From positions 1-64,000 of the forward strand of contig JAQFVV010013086.1 in assembly GCA_028023455.1 (NCBI GenBank): DNA of 64,000 nt, in the 5' to 3' direction. Shown here piece after piece: positions 23,740 to 37,008 of the stretch (its first letter is position 1; every line of letters begins with the position of its first letter). The position numbers and the translations under genes were made by a program. The DNA comes from Epiperipatus broadwayi. Lineage: Eukaryota > Onychophora > Udeonychophora > Euonychophora > Peripatidae. Below the pieces are notes generated by a model that saw only the letters and a program-made list of their open reading frames with translations, ran no database searches and was not told the origin of the DNA.

Positions 23740-25672
23740 TGTAACCGGACCACCAACACACACACCCTTTTATTACTTCAGTTGTATTTATTTTCCTGAT
23801 GAGCATGTTGCAGGAAGGAACTATCAATTGGCATTACCCAATGCAGATGTTAATCCCCCCCCTACAACAATATTTCCTGCTCATCAGAGGATGTAGCACC
23901 ATAGAGGCTGGAAGCATCTAGACATTTATATGTTTGGTTTTCCAAATGGTGCCACTAGAGTTCCATCTCACTACAACCTTACTTACCTAGGTCTAGTTAT
24001 GCCAGACGTAGCTCAGGAGGCATGAGATTCTTGTGAATCAGTGCAATGAATAATGAGTGATGCAATAAAAACAAAATAGAATTGAACAACTGGAACCAAA
24101 ATTAATTTTAAGTAACAATTTTATTTAATAACAATTAATATGTAAGTCCCTCTAATATATTTCCTATGATGAGGAGAAGAGTAAAAGAATACATTTCAAG
24201 TACATTATCCAAGCAAAAATTCATTTCTCAGATCATATGCTGAGAAGAAGATTACAGATACATTTCCAATAGATTTTCCAAGCAAAAATTCTTGAACATT
24301 TATACCGGGGTTTTTAGAAGTAGTTTAAGCAGTACACATATATAATTTATAAGCACATACTTAATGACTAGTAATTTTAAGTCCATAGAATCATTGAAAA
24401 TAGATAGATATATGTATGATATTAATAAGCAAATGTTTTAACCATTTATTCCGGGGCTTTTGGAAGTATTTTAAGCAGTACACATATATAATTTATATGC
24501 ACATACTTATTGACTAGTAATTTTAAATCCATAGATCCATTGAAAATAGATATACGTATGATATTAATAAGCAAATGTTTTAACCATTTATTTCGAGGTT
24601 TTGGAAGTATTTTAAGCAGTACACATATACATAATTTATAAAATAATTAGCATTTAACTAATAAAATATATGTGAGTGTTTTAATTAAATAACATGATTT
24701 TCGTTTCTTGTGTGTTTTCAATTAAGGGAAAGCAAAAAAAAAAAAAAACATCGTCAACTTTTGACTAAGTTAATATCTTTTGCAAAGAAAATTTTTTTTT
24801 TTTATAAATACATATACGTATCGAATATTTATGAAATTGTTACCTTATCTTATCCATTTCTTCCTTCACTTCAAGTAGCATGCTAATGCCTTCACAAAAC
24901 AAAAAGGGTGTTGTATTTAAGCTGAACGGCATTGGTATTTTTCATGATGTTGAACCAGGCAAGAATGGAGGTTCACGGTGCAGAGAAAGCGAGAAAGCCA
25001 AGGGATTATCCTTCCATGGTTATGATTTCCATATTAATTCTTTCCTTTTTCATCATTAATAGTGACTGTAAATATTATCTTCTAAGGTTATGATGATCAG
25101 CTGTTAGTTAAATAGTGAAGTAACCGATAAAAACTGAATTTTTCACTATTCACTTTTCTTACAATGAATGACTGAACGAAAGAATGAACGCTCTTAGCTT
25201 CCACTCAACTATTTATGCCCTGATCTCTGGATTGATTAAACAGCTCAGCCCACTATATTTTATTTGTTGCAGCTTTCATTTAAGCCGTGCGCCTGTTTTT
25301 TCTTCATGATTGGATATTTTTCACCGGGCAGATAAGAAACCATATGAATTAAGTCATGTTTTCAAATTAGTTAGCTTGGCCCCAAGCTATTCTCACACTT
25401 TCTTCGACAACATCATTCCAAAATTTAAAAATATATTTTTAACAAAATGCCATTAGATCATAATTTGAAATGAAGGAAGGTTTATCATTTTCTTTTCTTT
25501 TTTTTAATTCCAGAAAATAGTGATTTTCTTGTACAGTCATAAATGAAACTTTTGCTGTATTTTTCTAAAAAATATACGATCGACTTTTTTTATACATTCG
25601 CTGTTTTTTAAGGTGGGAGGGTAAAGTAGTTTTTAGAATACATGCACAAACTAAACAAGCATGCTTGTTTCA
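23740..25672 (-). repeat. 5' LTR of element A (1933 bp)
   Basis: On the minus strand it begins TGAAAC inside a perfect 18-bp palindrome (AAACAAGCATGCTTGTTT) and ends GGTTACA. Flanked on the right by ATATATAT. Confidence 0.88.
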
Positions 25673-27808
25673 ATATATATGTTGTACATGTTATTGTAAT
25701 GTGTGTAGAATTACTAACAGATTCGTATGTGAGGATGTAGAGAAACGATTCTGTGCAGAGTTGGGTTATTTTTTCATTTGTGTTTTATATATATTGTTTT
25801 ATATTAATGTCTTAAGCTATAGATGTAAATAATGTCAGTAGTAGCACATGTTTCTTAATGAAAACCCATTAAACATATAAGGCTGGAAAGTAATAAATAG
25901 AATTGAAAGTGGTGCTGCAGGTGGTTTCAGTTAATGACTCTGTCCAACGGAAGGTTTATAAGAGTATTATGAAGAAATTTTAAAAATAGACACAAGTTAA
26001 TTGAAATGCTAATTTTCAAAACCAATTTAACTTTTCCTATAGTTTACAAAAATAGCTTTCACAATATAATATGGGCTTATAGTTATTTGACTAACTAGAT
26101 AACACATACCTAAATGAATTCAAGTTTTTATGTTGGTAATATCTTTCGTAATTAAAGTGTATATTTGATTTGATTTTTACTTTTTTAAAATCTTTTTAAT
26201 GACATGTAATTTTTTAAATCTTAGTTGAAACATGAAAACATATTATATGTGCAAAATCCAGCATTTGCAAACCACACTAAAATGCTATGTCTAAAAAATT
26301 AAGCATAAATAAAATGCTATTTAAATTATTATTCAAAGTTAAAAACTCTGTGTAAAACCTAAAATAATGACTTTAAATATTTTAGTAATGTAAATATTAT
26401 TGGAATCTGCATTATTTTTGCTACACTACTTGATTTTATAACAAGTCTTAGTGAGAGAGTAGAACTTATTACTGTGGTCATATCCATGTGATATAAATAT
26501 AATTTACATCTATTTTTGCATTAATTGCAGTGGTGTAAAAAGAAAATTATAATCTTTATTGTAACTAGGAAAAATATTTTACTTTTAAAGGAAACTGTAT
26601 ATGAAGTTGCTCTGACAACAGATTAAAGGATCCTAGTATAGATAAGCTTAAAATATGTGATTTGCATTTGTCAACTATCTAGTTTTTTTTTCTTTTTTAA
26701 ATAAGTCAGCATATAAATATATGCATTTGAACACCATTATTTCATTAGATAATTAATCTCTTTATAAATATATTCTATTACTTTCAAGTCAAAATCTAAT
26801 TTCTTGATGTGAAATAATAATATTCAACCTTCACTTTTAATGCTTTTTTTAGGGTTTAGAGAAACTTTTGAGATTAAATTTAAGGTTACAAATCTATTTT
26901 CATTACATTTTGAAAAAGCTCCAGAAAATTTTATTTTAACCTTTTAATTTTGTCAATAATGCAAATATATCTGTTTATTCATTATCCAAGAATTTTTACT
27001 ATAATATTTTCATGTTAATCCCAAACTTATCTATGTAAGTAACAATGTCTATAATAGTCTTCTATTATTATCCAATTCCCAAGTTCATAAAGAATCAATA
27101 AGAGCACACATTTATTAAAAAAAAAATTATTTTATTTTATTTTCAACCATCCATTGAAAAGCATTTTCGATTTTTTATAGATGTACTTTATTTTTAACTC
27201 ATAAGAAGACTTTCTTTATTAATAAAATACTTTTTTAAAACTTATGTAAAAATTTTGGAAGTTCTAAAAATAAAAGTGTGAGTATAGGAGATTTAAATAT
27301 GACAAAATTTTCAAAAGTGTTAAATATATCACAAAAATAAATTAAACAAAAATGCATATACAATAGTTTTTTGATATTTTCTTTCATTTTAAGACAAATA
27401 TTGTAGCAGTTTCAACTACCTAAGAATTTTTCAGTTAAATTTATGTTTTTAAATAGCTCATACGTCGTTAATCCAGACAACAATTTAACCTTGTTCTGTA
27501 AAGGGATTTTCATATAATCTCACTGTCAGAACAATGTAGTTGCTATGGCAATAAAAGACGAACAAGATTGTAATTTGTTACGATTAATTTTTTTAAATGG
27601 GCATCCAGTGCACAATTTATCTTTTATTAAAATATCTGTATAATATTAAAAGTTTTATTGAACAAATTTCTGAACAAAAATGAAATACTTCAAAATTAAT
27701 ATAGAGACCGAAATTTTTATTATTTATTTATTTAAAGCATTTAAATATAACTAATTTTTTAATGTGGGTGAATTAACCATTTCAATATTTGTTTCTGTAA
27801 CTAAAATT
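25673..27808. other. AT-rich stretch with no recognised gene
   Basis: No long frame, known repeat or RNA gene could be recognised. The left edge is the TA-rich target flank of element A. The stretch 27716-27733 supplies AATAAA-type polyadenylation signals on the minus strand for the exon to its right. Confidence 0.5.
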
Positions 27809-28031
27809 CTAATCTTGATTACGTTCCTCGATGATTTCTTCATTCGTATTGCTTTCTTCAGGTTCCCAGTCGACTTTTTCATTTGAATAATTTTCACTAA
27901 GTGTGTTACAATCTGTCATAGTTTGCATTATATTATATAATTTAAAAACAGAACCCACTGCATTTTCATTGTTACACCCTTGTGGATGTTTCACAAAAGA
28001 AGCAACACACTTCACATAATCTTTCATGCGA
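27809..28031 (-). CDS. Candidate terminal coding exon of an unidentified gene
   Basis: On the minus strand a polypyrimidine tract ending ATTTAG runs directly into a frame of about 73 codons (…RMKDYVKCVASF…), which stops after an acidic tail rich in Glu, Asn and Asp. If spliced at 28031/28032, the first base completes a split codon. AATAAA signals follow about 80 nt after the stop. The composition is less low-complexity than nearby random frames. I do not recognise the protein and found no upstream exon in the window. It could still be a chance frame. Confidence 0.4.
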
Positions 28032-28369
28032 CTAAATAAAAAAAAACAGTAAATTAAAATAAAATTAATTTAATACTTAATTAACATTCAAAATTTGTAT
28101 AAGTTCATAAAGCAAATTTGTGTAATGTATATATGCTTGCATGTGAAAACTAGTTTAAAGCAAAGATTTCTCCAGCTGCCCAAAAAATATTAAAATCTTC
28201 AATAATTTTGTATGCGTAACAATTAAACAAAAGGAGTTTCATTATGTTTTAGATCTTTAGAATATATATAAGAGATAAGTTTAAAGAAAACTAACAATAA
28301 GATTTTAAATTTTATTAATGCAGCATCTGGAGAGATCGTCTCAATGTGTGCATATATATTAAAGCTGTT
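28032..28369. other. Intron-like or intergenic AT-rich DNA
   Basis: Nothing recognisable apart from the putative splice acceptor of the exon to the left (polypyrimidine tract on the minus strand at 28032-28050). Confidence 0.4.
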
Positions 28370-28385
28370 GATTTCTTATGCTTGT

Positions 28386-28914
28386 TCTTAACTGTTATTA
28401 AAACAGGCAAAACTCTTTATACATATTGGTAATTATGTGATGTTTATTGGCTTAAAACTAATCCTGCATAATAGAATAGTGGTGGCTATGGTTATTAAAG
28501 AACTAAAGACCCCAAAATGTATAGGTACTGAACTGAGTTCAGACCTATATGACTATATAAGCTGATGAGCTTGGATTGAAAATATTATGGTGTTTTCATG
28601 TTAAGTCTTATAGTTTTGTAGCTAAGTAGAGATAAAAGGTGGCTGCTGGAGGGTTGCATTAGATCCTAAGATCTAGGTGCAGTGCCCTCAGAATCAAGTC
28701 TCCTCATTGACAAAGTCCACAAGCCAGAAACTAGTCTGGGGATATTGGATAAGTAGAGAAATAGATGGGGGATTATGCACAAGCCTTCTGGCATCCATTG
28801 ACTACTCTGGCTTGCACTGAGTGGGAATATGTATAGAAACTTTTGCCTGTTTTAATAACAGTTAAGAGCAAGCATAAGAAGCAGTGATCATGTGATGTTT
28901 ATTGGCTTACAGTA
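28386..28914. repeat. Palindromic short retroposon, copy 1 (rearranged)
   Basis: Contains the family landmarks AAACAGGCAAAACTCT, GATCCTAAGATCTAGGTGCA, CCACAAGCCAGAAACTAG, GGCATCCATTGA and the constant end GTGATCATGTGATGTTTA. A 20-bp identical segment (ATGTGATGTTTATTGGCTTA) occurs at about 28437 and 28895, suggesting a nested insertion or rearrangement. Confidence 0.7.
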
Positions 28915-29038
28915 TTTACTATAAATGATGGGTCATATTTAAATAAAATCAAGATACTATAAGTAAAATTCTTCTCATGACGTGATTGCTGGTGTTTATG
29001 CTAATGACAATTACTTTTAATTCTCTACTGCATAATTT

Positions 29039-29061
29039 CTCATATATATATATATATATAT
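29039..29061. repeat. (TA)n tract followed by TGTAACC
   Basis: An alternating TA tract runs directly into TGTAACCG at 29062, the same junction seen at the outer LTR ends of elements A and C. The sequence beyond does not match those LTRs. Confidence 0.7.
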
Positions 29062-32000
29062 TGTAACCGTTCGATTGTTGTCCAACTACATAATATCACC
29101 AAAACATAAGTGCGCTAAGAATTGTAACCTCGATCACCGATCAATTCCCACTGCACATTATCAGCTATTAAGAGCTGTAACCAAAAGCATATCATGCCAT
29201 CTATATTATGCACCAAAGACCACAACCAAAATCTGGAGCAACTTACCACAGACCAAACTAATGATATAACATAAACTTTTTATGATTTAATTTGATCGCA
29301 GCCAGGGTTTACCGTGAAGACCTATCATAGTAGTATGATAAAATACATTAAACAAATTATAAGTATGTAATGTTATTATCTTTCAAACCTTAATTTGCGA
29401 CTTTCATTGTATGAGACCCGATGGCCGACCATGTACAAGATAGCATAATTTGTGGAACTACATAAGATTATGAAATTTTAAACCATCTATATGATTTTTA
29501 ATACAAATGCTAGTCCAGGTAAAGCTTTGCAATAAATAAACATAAATACTTGGGTTCTTTTTTTATAGTTTACTATATCACTGAGACTCTTATTATACTG
29601 ACAAATGACAATTTAAAAACGTTAAGTAAATATATTCAATCATGTCATTATCTGGTAAATCTGTTTACAGGTTTAATAATCAATTTATATTGCATACTAG
29701 AATCAACTACGCAAAGCTAAAATGATGGAAAAGGTAAATGGGATTTTATTGTACCTTACACATCATAAACTACCAAAGACGAAAAGCATCCGAATGTTTT
29801 CTCAAAATATTACTAAACTCTTATATCATGTTGACGATAGTATGTACTTCAATGTATGCTCTATCCAAGGTTTATGATTTCTGATTTTACGAATGACAAA
29901 TAGCAACGGCACAGTAAGTTTAATTATAAATCAACGTTTATTTACAAATTTATGAATAATAAATAATTAATTCTAATGTTATAATTAAAGACATAAATAA
30001 ACAAATAAAATAAATAAATTATAATTCCATCGACTTTCTTCAATAACATATCATAGGTACGGTTTTTAAAAACCTAATCATACTTTATATTTCAATTTGA
30101 TATAATGAATGTATTGAGGAAATTATACTAAATTCAACATCAACTCATGAAACATCTAATGTCATTTCCAGATTCAATAAATCTATACCGTGAACTTATA
30201 ATAATATAATAAATAATATTATATCTGTAGGATTTAGCTATAATGCAATCATTAAATAAAGTGAAAATTTAAACTTACATTCAGGTAAATAATAATCAAC
30301 CAACAGTTAATTATTATGAGGTAACTTGAATAGAATGTCCTGCTACAATTTAATGATCTAACTTATAAATTATACTTACAAATGGAAGAAGATGATTTAG
30401 CAGAATAACTAAAATACTTTGCCCAACTTATATCTATGAAGTAAAACCATATTCCTGTGGATGCATTCATCTACACATAGGAATTAAAAAACACTAAATG
30501 CTTTGTGGATTTATACACCATCATAAAGTAATAAGTATAATTACACAATTCCGCAGATTAACCACCAGCGCAGGAATGAGTGTAAAATACAAAAAATGGC
30601 AATTAAGTAATCTGCGGATTAACCACTGGCACAGATTAATGCCTTTTAACATTATAAAACAACATTACTATTTACTTCACATTAAAGTGCAAAATCATCC
30701 TCCTCAGTTATTCTGACCATTCAGAAAACACTAACATTTTAGCAAATGTGGGTTCTTGCATAATAAAATGTTACACTAATCAGGACAACTAATGTACTAA
30801 CTTATCTTGCTTAAAATAAAACATATGTAATATAATACAAGTAATATTAGTATAGGAATAGAAATCTGGAAAGACTCACAAAATACCTCATGAAAAATTG
30901 ATACATCTCATAAATTCATTTAGTACTGTTCAAGCTTTTTCGCAAGCACTATTCTCTTGAATAAGTATTTTATTCAACCCCTATTAATTTAAACTTAATA
31001 AAATATAACTTATGAACTTCACATGCAAATTCATATAACGATAAAATTAAAGTAATGCATTATTCATCAAATACATAAAATCTAACAGGTGTGTGTGTGA
31101 TATAAATTAAATGTATAGCATTTTATAGTTCAATACATAAATTCTAGCAGGTGTGTGTATCACAAATTAAATTGTATAGCATTTTATAACTACAAATATG
31201 ATCCGTGAAATCCATGTACGATGTGTCGAACAATAAATATATGAAGTAATAGCTACAATTATAGTTGAATTCCATACATGTAATTTTATCCATTTGTATT
31301 AGTTATTATAAGCACTATTAGATTAACGATTTTACGTGGCTCCATAAACATGAAACAATTCCAAAATATGACATGCAGAGTTTAAATGAAAATGTTTTTT
31401 CATAAGTTATTAATTTCTACATTTCTCTATTAAAACTGTTCCAAGTTTATCACATCCATGCTAATATTTATTTATCCACGCTTAAATCTAGGAATACTAA
31501 TTATAGCAATTAATTTAATCATTCCAAACTGACGATAAAATTAGAAAATAGCTTTAATTAATTATTTGAAGACTGTTTTCATTATCCAAATGGTAAACAA
31601 ATTAACTAGCAAATATATTACTGGCATTGCAAAGTTAAATATCAATCAATACTATATTTTTTATTAAAATTATAAACAGAAATATTAAACTATGTTAATA
31701 ACTTTAACATTTTACTTTAATTTAAACTTCTTCTTTTTTAAAAGGCAAATTTTCATATTTATAAAACTTCTGTAATTAAAACACTTATTTAATTTTTCCA
31801 AATTGTAGAATAATAAATATTTTAAAACATACCAAAATCTTGCAATTAATTCTGCTTTTAAACTGGAAAGCTCCGACATATTTCAAATGTAATATTGGAA
31901 AATTATTATTAGCGATTTGATCCACCTGGTTAGCCAACTTGAACAGACTTTTAAATTTAGCAATTCATCTTATTATTAAATACCACTATGTTATTTTTAC

Positions 32001-32580
32001 GTTTATAGAAAACTTTGTGGTAATCCGTTTACTTGTTAACTATTTTAAAATAAGCTTATCATATTTACGCCATTTGCCTTTTACCATTTTCTTTTCTTTC
32101 TCTCCCTCCAAAGCAACACTATCAGATGATCTTTTTTTAATTCGCGCTCCTTTCTTTTTTACATTGAAACGCATACGTAATTACTGTATTTATTTTTAAT
32201 AATTAAATTTAGTTGAACGAATGGTTTTTTTTTTTAATTCAATGGAAATAATTTTTAAGACCATTTTAAACAAATAAAATTTAAATATTATTTTTAATAA
32301 TATTTTACCAAATTTAATGTGTTGTCAAAATTTTTAAAAAGTTAAAAATTTTGATATGAATTAGTATATGGAAAGAAGCAATTTAAATTTATTAAAATAA
32401 TATAGACAACAAGTAAGGCAAAGTATTACCCATTCTCTCTAATAAATTATTTTGAATATAAGAGAGTAATCTGTTCAAAGTGCAAATCAAGCCAATCAAA
32501 TCACCAAAAGAAGACAGAGAAATTTTTATACCAGTTACATCAATTATTATATTTTATACTAAAATATATATATATATATA
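29062..32580. other. AT-rich stretch without genes; possible unrelated solo LTR
   Basis: No coding frame recognised. It starts with TGTAACCG after (TA)n and is followed by another TA tract at about 32564-32581, so it might be a solo LTR of a third family. No second copy exists in the window to test this. A direct repeat of about 60 bp lies at 31074-31128 and 31134-31189 (shared core GTATAGCATTTTATA). A shorter one lies near 30551 and 30612 (GATTAACCAC). Confidence 0.35.
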
Positions 32581-32796
32581 ATAAAATGTCCATTAATTAG
32601 AAACAAAATTGTAGTTATAATTGAAATAATCAATTCAACAGTGCAGAAGTACTTTCGGTTAATTTCTTAAACCTGCCTCAACTGCCATTAAATTCAAAAA
32701 CAAAAGCAAAAGCAAACATCATCTATTCAAATTCCACGAATTTTGTATTTTAATATTAGCAGATTGACGATTTATTAAATGCATTTTATTCCTGTT

Positions 32797-34062
32797 TATA
32801 AAAATTGCCTTTTTAATTTTTTGTTTCTTTCTTCATGAAAAAGTTTTACATTATCAAAATCAAATTTAAATTTATATTTACATGTTTTTTCATGATCACG
32901 GAAAACTAAAGGAGATATTAAATCACCATCAAGCTTCTTCAATCTCTTCTCAATACTGTACCTAGATTCACCTATATATGATAGCGTACAATTTGATATA
33001 TGACATTACTTTTCTGCTTGATAAGTACGACCTTCTTAGAATTATTGACTAATTTATTAATATTGTTTGGAACATAGAATGAAACATTAAACACATTCTT
33101 ATATAAATCCTTAAAAAACTTCACTTGTAGATTTGAAATAAATGGAATAGATATCCATTGTTAACTATTAATCTTCATTTCCTTTAAATTATTATAACTT
33201 TTTTTAAATTGGCATAAAGTATTGTTTATTTGTTCCATTTTATAACCAACATCAAGCAATTCCTTAGCAAACATTTCAATATTTTTTAGTTTATTACTTT
33301 GGTAATGACATAATTTTTCATTCTGAAGCAAAAAAGATCTAAAACTTGCCATCTTATGCATCATTGGTACTTTTGATTTACAATTTATAATATCCTCTTT
33401 TTTGCAGTGGCTTAATTATTAGTTTATATTTTAATATACTGTTATCTCTTGTAATCATTAAATCTAAATATTTAATATTATTCCCTGTTCCTTTTCAATA
33501 GTCCATTTCAAGCCATTCAATTTATTTAATTCCTCTACAAGAAAATTTATATGATTAGTATTTCCACAAACAAAAACATCATCCACATATCTTTTATAAA
33601 TTTTATTATCTCCAAAAGTACACATATTTAAAATACTACTCTTATATGTAGATATAACAAAATTACAAACTTGTGCAACTACAGGCAGACACATAGGCCA
33701 ACCTTTAGACATTTGATAATATTAACCTTCAAAAGATGCAACAATGTTATCATTAAAAAGTTTTAAAGAATCAATAATAAATTTTATTATATGTTTACAA
33801 ATACTTTTACTTTTTAATGCATGTTCAATTATTTTTATGGAATTCATTTTATCAATAGATCCATACATTTCTGTAACATCCAATGAAGCAATAACTTCAT
33901 TTTCATCAATCATCAAATTTTTAATAATATTTACAGTCAAACGATGAAGCAATAGTATTTTCCCCAAATCCTAAAAAGTCTTGCAAAAGTTTACCAATAT
34001 ATTTAGAAGTCTGATACATGAATAAACCACCAAAATCCATAATAACTCGCAAAGGATTATCA
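32797..34062 (-). pseudogene. Penelope-like element ORF remnant (reverse transcriptase plus GIY-YIG)
   Basis: Minus-strand pieces appear in the order of a Penelope-like protein. An NPLR...F segment and the finger/palm region (IASLDVTEMYGSIDK) are followed by the GxxMxxP-like segment (33650-33720). The catalytic YVDD lies at about 33579-33590. A linker follows at 33161-33364. At about 32800-33010 there is a C-terminal GIY-YIG-type segment (CTLSYIGES followed by a KRLKKLDG helix). Several stops and frameshifts separate the pieces and the N-terminal part is missing. Inactive; it encoded a retrotransposon RT/endonuclease. Confidence 0.82.
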
Positions 34063-34262
34063 GGCAAGTGAGAAGAAAGATGAAGATGCTTCTTGATCTT
34101 AAACTTGGAGGTAAAAAGCCAATAAACTCCATGTTAATATACTATATGAATAATCACATAGTAATAACAGCTGCAATGAGAAGAATGTATAAAGTGGACA
34201 TTAGGAATGTGTCCTCCTCAGTTTCTTTAAGGCCTCCAAGAAGAAATCAAAGAGTCTTTGTT
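34050..34262 (-). repeat. Fragment of the RTE 5' region
   Basis: Homologous to the sequence upstream of both RTE remnants (about 47830-48060 and 51440-51640). Shared landmarks are CTTGATCTTAAACT, GGTAAAAA, AATAAACT and ATAATCACATAGTA. It abuts the Penelope-like remnant, whose homology stops here. Confidence 0.7.
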
Positions 34263-34265
34263 TAG

Positions 34266-36630
34266 TTATATACTAAATGTTTCTTAAATAACAACACAGT
34301 CTGTTATTTTCTAACTCTCAATTTATATTTAGTTTGTAATTTTAAGAGCTTTATTAAAATATGTGATCTTTACTGTTTGTGATTCGATTATAAGTTTACC
34401 TGAATTCTATCATAATGAAAATTTATAATTCTAGCTAAATCTTTAAATAAATAATTCATTTTTTTTATGCCTTGTCAAATCGCACTACTAAACTGTGACT
34501 TCCATACTCTTTTTCATCAGCAATTAAAATGGGAAAATAGAAGAATAAAGACTAAGAATGGCATTCTTTTTAAATTTTTTTCTTTTTTGCTAGACTCCAT
34601 TATCAAAAATCACTGTTGTCCAGTTTTCACATTCTATATATACAAAAAAAAACTTTTTTCACTTTTATTTCAACACTTGTTTCCTAACATGGGACTTGAT
34701 TTAATGTCACCTCATTTTCTATATTTCTTAGATCACAGTCTAAATTATTGAATTTTCATCTATTGAAAAAGTCCAAATTTTTGTTTAGGTATTTATGTGC
34801 ATATAAGGATCTTTTCATTTGTCAAATATTATTCTTTAAAATAAATTTCCTTTTGTAAGGTATACATTCAAAAATTGTTTGATAATGTGTATTAGATGTT
34901 ATCTGCCTAAGTAAAGTTTATACAGTTCTAACATGTTGTTTTAAGACATTTGTGAGTGGAATCTACAAGGACTGCACATCACCTTAGAATATATTGGTCA
35001 ATTATTTTACCCATTCTTAAAATTACAGCAACATAGAAATCTTTTATCTTCTATCTATCATTTGTATAACACTTTTCTACTCCCTTATTTTCATACACAT
35101 TATAAATACCTTCACATAATAATATTAGTCATTACATACATTAAACATTTTTTTGTAAATACTTTTTACAGGAAGTTTTTTTATTTGCAAAAATGCATTA
35201 TATTAAGGTTGCTTTTATTATTAAACATTCAATTATGTTGTCTTTTAACTCCAAACCAGCAAATGCTTGTTTTTATCTTACAATTGTGACTAAATAGAAT
35301 TGTGCTGCATAAATTATCTACTATCTGTTAGAACATTGTTCATTTTGAAATTTTGTATTTACTGATTTCATGATTTATAGATTACTGCTAATTATGCTAA
35401 TCTTCTAAAAGCAAATGATACTTATAAAACAATTCATACTTTGGAAACAACATATAAAAATTGTGTAAATTATTAATGAACAATAACTTGAGTGTTTTAT
35501 CACTAATAGCAGAAAATCTCTTCAGTAAGTAAAATGGTTGTCTTAGATAGAATAAGGTGTAATGTCTTAAAGAGTTCTGAGATTCATGTATTATGTTGCT
35601 ACATTCAATAATTAAAAATATGATAAATATTCATGATGGTGATTAATCTAATCATATTAGTACTGTATAATGTTTTTCTTTTCAAATTTATTGTGTGGGT
35701 TGCATGGACATCCTACAAGTGTGACAAAAATATTGAATAAACTTCAATTAAATGTTTCTTAATATTCCAGATCATAAAAGCAATTAGAATATTTTTTAAC
35801 TTTTCAAATGCACACTATTATATACACAACTGCAAAAGAAATCTTTGTAGGATTTTTCAGATGATAGGACTAAATAAATAATTAGAATTTGTATACATTA
35901 TAAAAATTATTTCACAGATATTCTAAAAAGGTCCTATAATAAGTGATTTTGAAAGGAATATTTATTATAATGTGGAAAATAAAATGGAAATGGAATGAGC
36001 TACAATGAGGTAAAATATTGAAATATTTCAAAAAGTTTTATTTGAAAGCAACATTCAAAATCACTGGAATTGAATTTTCCAAAAAATTAATAAATGAACA
36101 AAGGGAATATATTTTTATTCACCAATTCATATGCAAAATCATCAAAAAATTCATTCCTAATATTTAACTCTTTATTTTTGTTAGTAAAATGGCTAAAGTC
36201 ACTGATATGTGATTGTAAATAATACATGACTTAAAATTATAGAAAACATATTTCATAGCAGTGACAATGGACAATTAAGTTAAAATGTATATTGATAATT
36301 TGTCATAATAATTTAATATGATTCTGATGTGTATGACTCAAAATGGGTATTAATTGATTTTAAAACTAAAAACAGTATGAATTTTAACTATTTTTGGTTG
36401 GTAAATAAAACTTATTTTTTAAACAATTCCCAGCAATTAAGAAAATATTGTTTCAAATATTAGTAGCCAAAAAAAAACAACTTCAAAACAAAAAAACATC
36501 AATTTGTATTAATATCTTTGATAGCAATAAAAATAAAAGAAAAATTAATTTTAACATTTCATTTTTTAAACATTCAAAGTTAAAAACATAATTTAGGTGA
36601 TATTATATACTAATGAAAATATATTTATAA
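34266..36630. other. AT-rich stretch with no recognised gene
   Basis: Only short low-complexity frames are visible on both strands. No repeat family recognised. Confidence 0.45.
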
Positions 36631-36644
36631 ATATTTGAAATTAA

Positions 36645-36995
36645 CATCACATGATGACCATTTTTATGCTTGCTAAAGCTGTTAAAACAGGGAAAACTCT
36701 CCATACAGCAGTGCCATTCAGCACAAGCCAGAGTAATCAATGGATACCAGAACATTTGTGCATAAAATCCCTATCTAGTGCCTACTCATCCAATATTCCC
36801 AGACTAGTTTTTTAAGATCTAGGTGCAGTGCTCTTAGATCCAAGGCTCCTTAATGATGAAAGCCAGAAGCTAGAAATTAGTCTGGAGATATTGGATGAAT
36901 AGTCACTAAATAAGAATTTTATACACAAATCTTTTTGCACCATTGATTACTCTGGCTTGCACTGAGTGGCACTACTGTATGACAATTTTTGCCTG
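36645..36995 (-). repeat. Palindromic short retroposon, copy 2, with 13-bp target duplication
   Basis: Family landmarks run from CATCACATGATGACC to TTTTTGCCTG. The arms (CCAGAGTAATCAATGGAT on the left, ATTGATTACTCTGGCTTG on the right) form a long imperfect palindrome around AAGATCTAGGTGCAGTG. The 13-mer TATTTGAAATTAA flanks both sides (36632-36644 and 36996-37008). Confidence 0.8.
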
Positions 36996-37008
36996 TATTT
37001 GAAATTAA

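Larger units (their letters stand above)
19471..25672 (-). mobile_element. Gag-only LTR retrotransposon A
   Basis: Two LTRs in direct orientation (19471-21475 and 23740-25672) flank a 2.26-kb internal region. Read on the minus strand, each LTR starts TGAAAC and ends GGTTACA. The PBS (TGGCACCCAAC) follows the 5' LTR by 2 nt and a G-rich polypurine tract precedes the 3' LTR. The right flank is ATATATAT. The internal region encodes a decayed gag-like gene and no pol. It is the same family as element B, but with substantially different LTR interiors. Confidence 0.9.
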
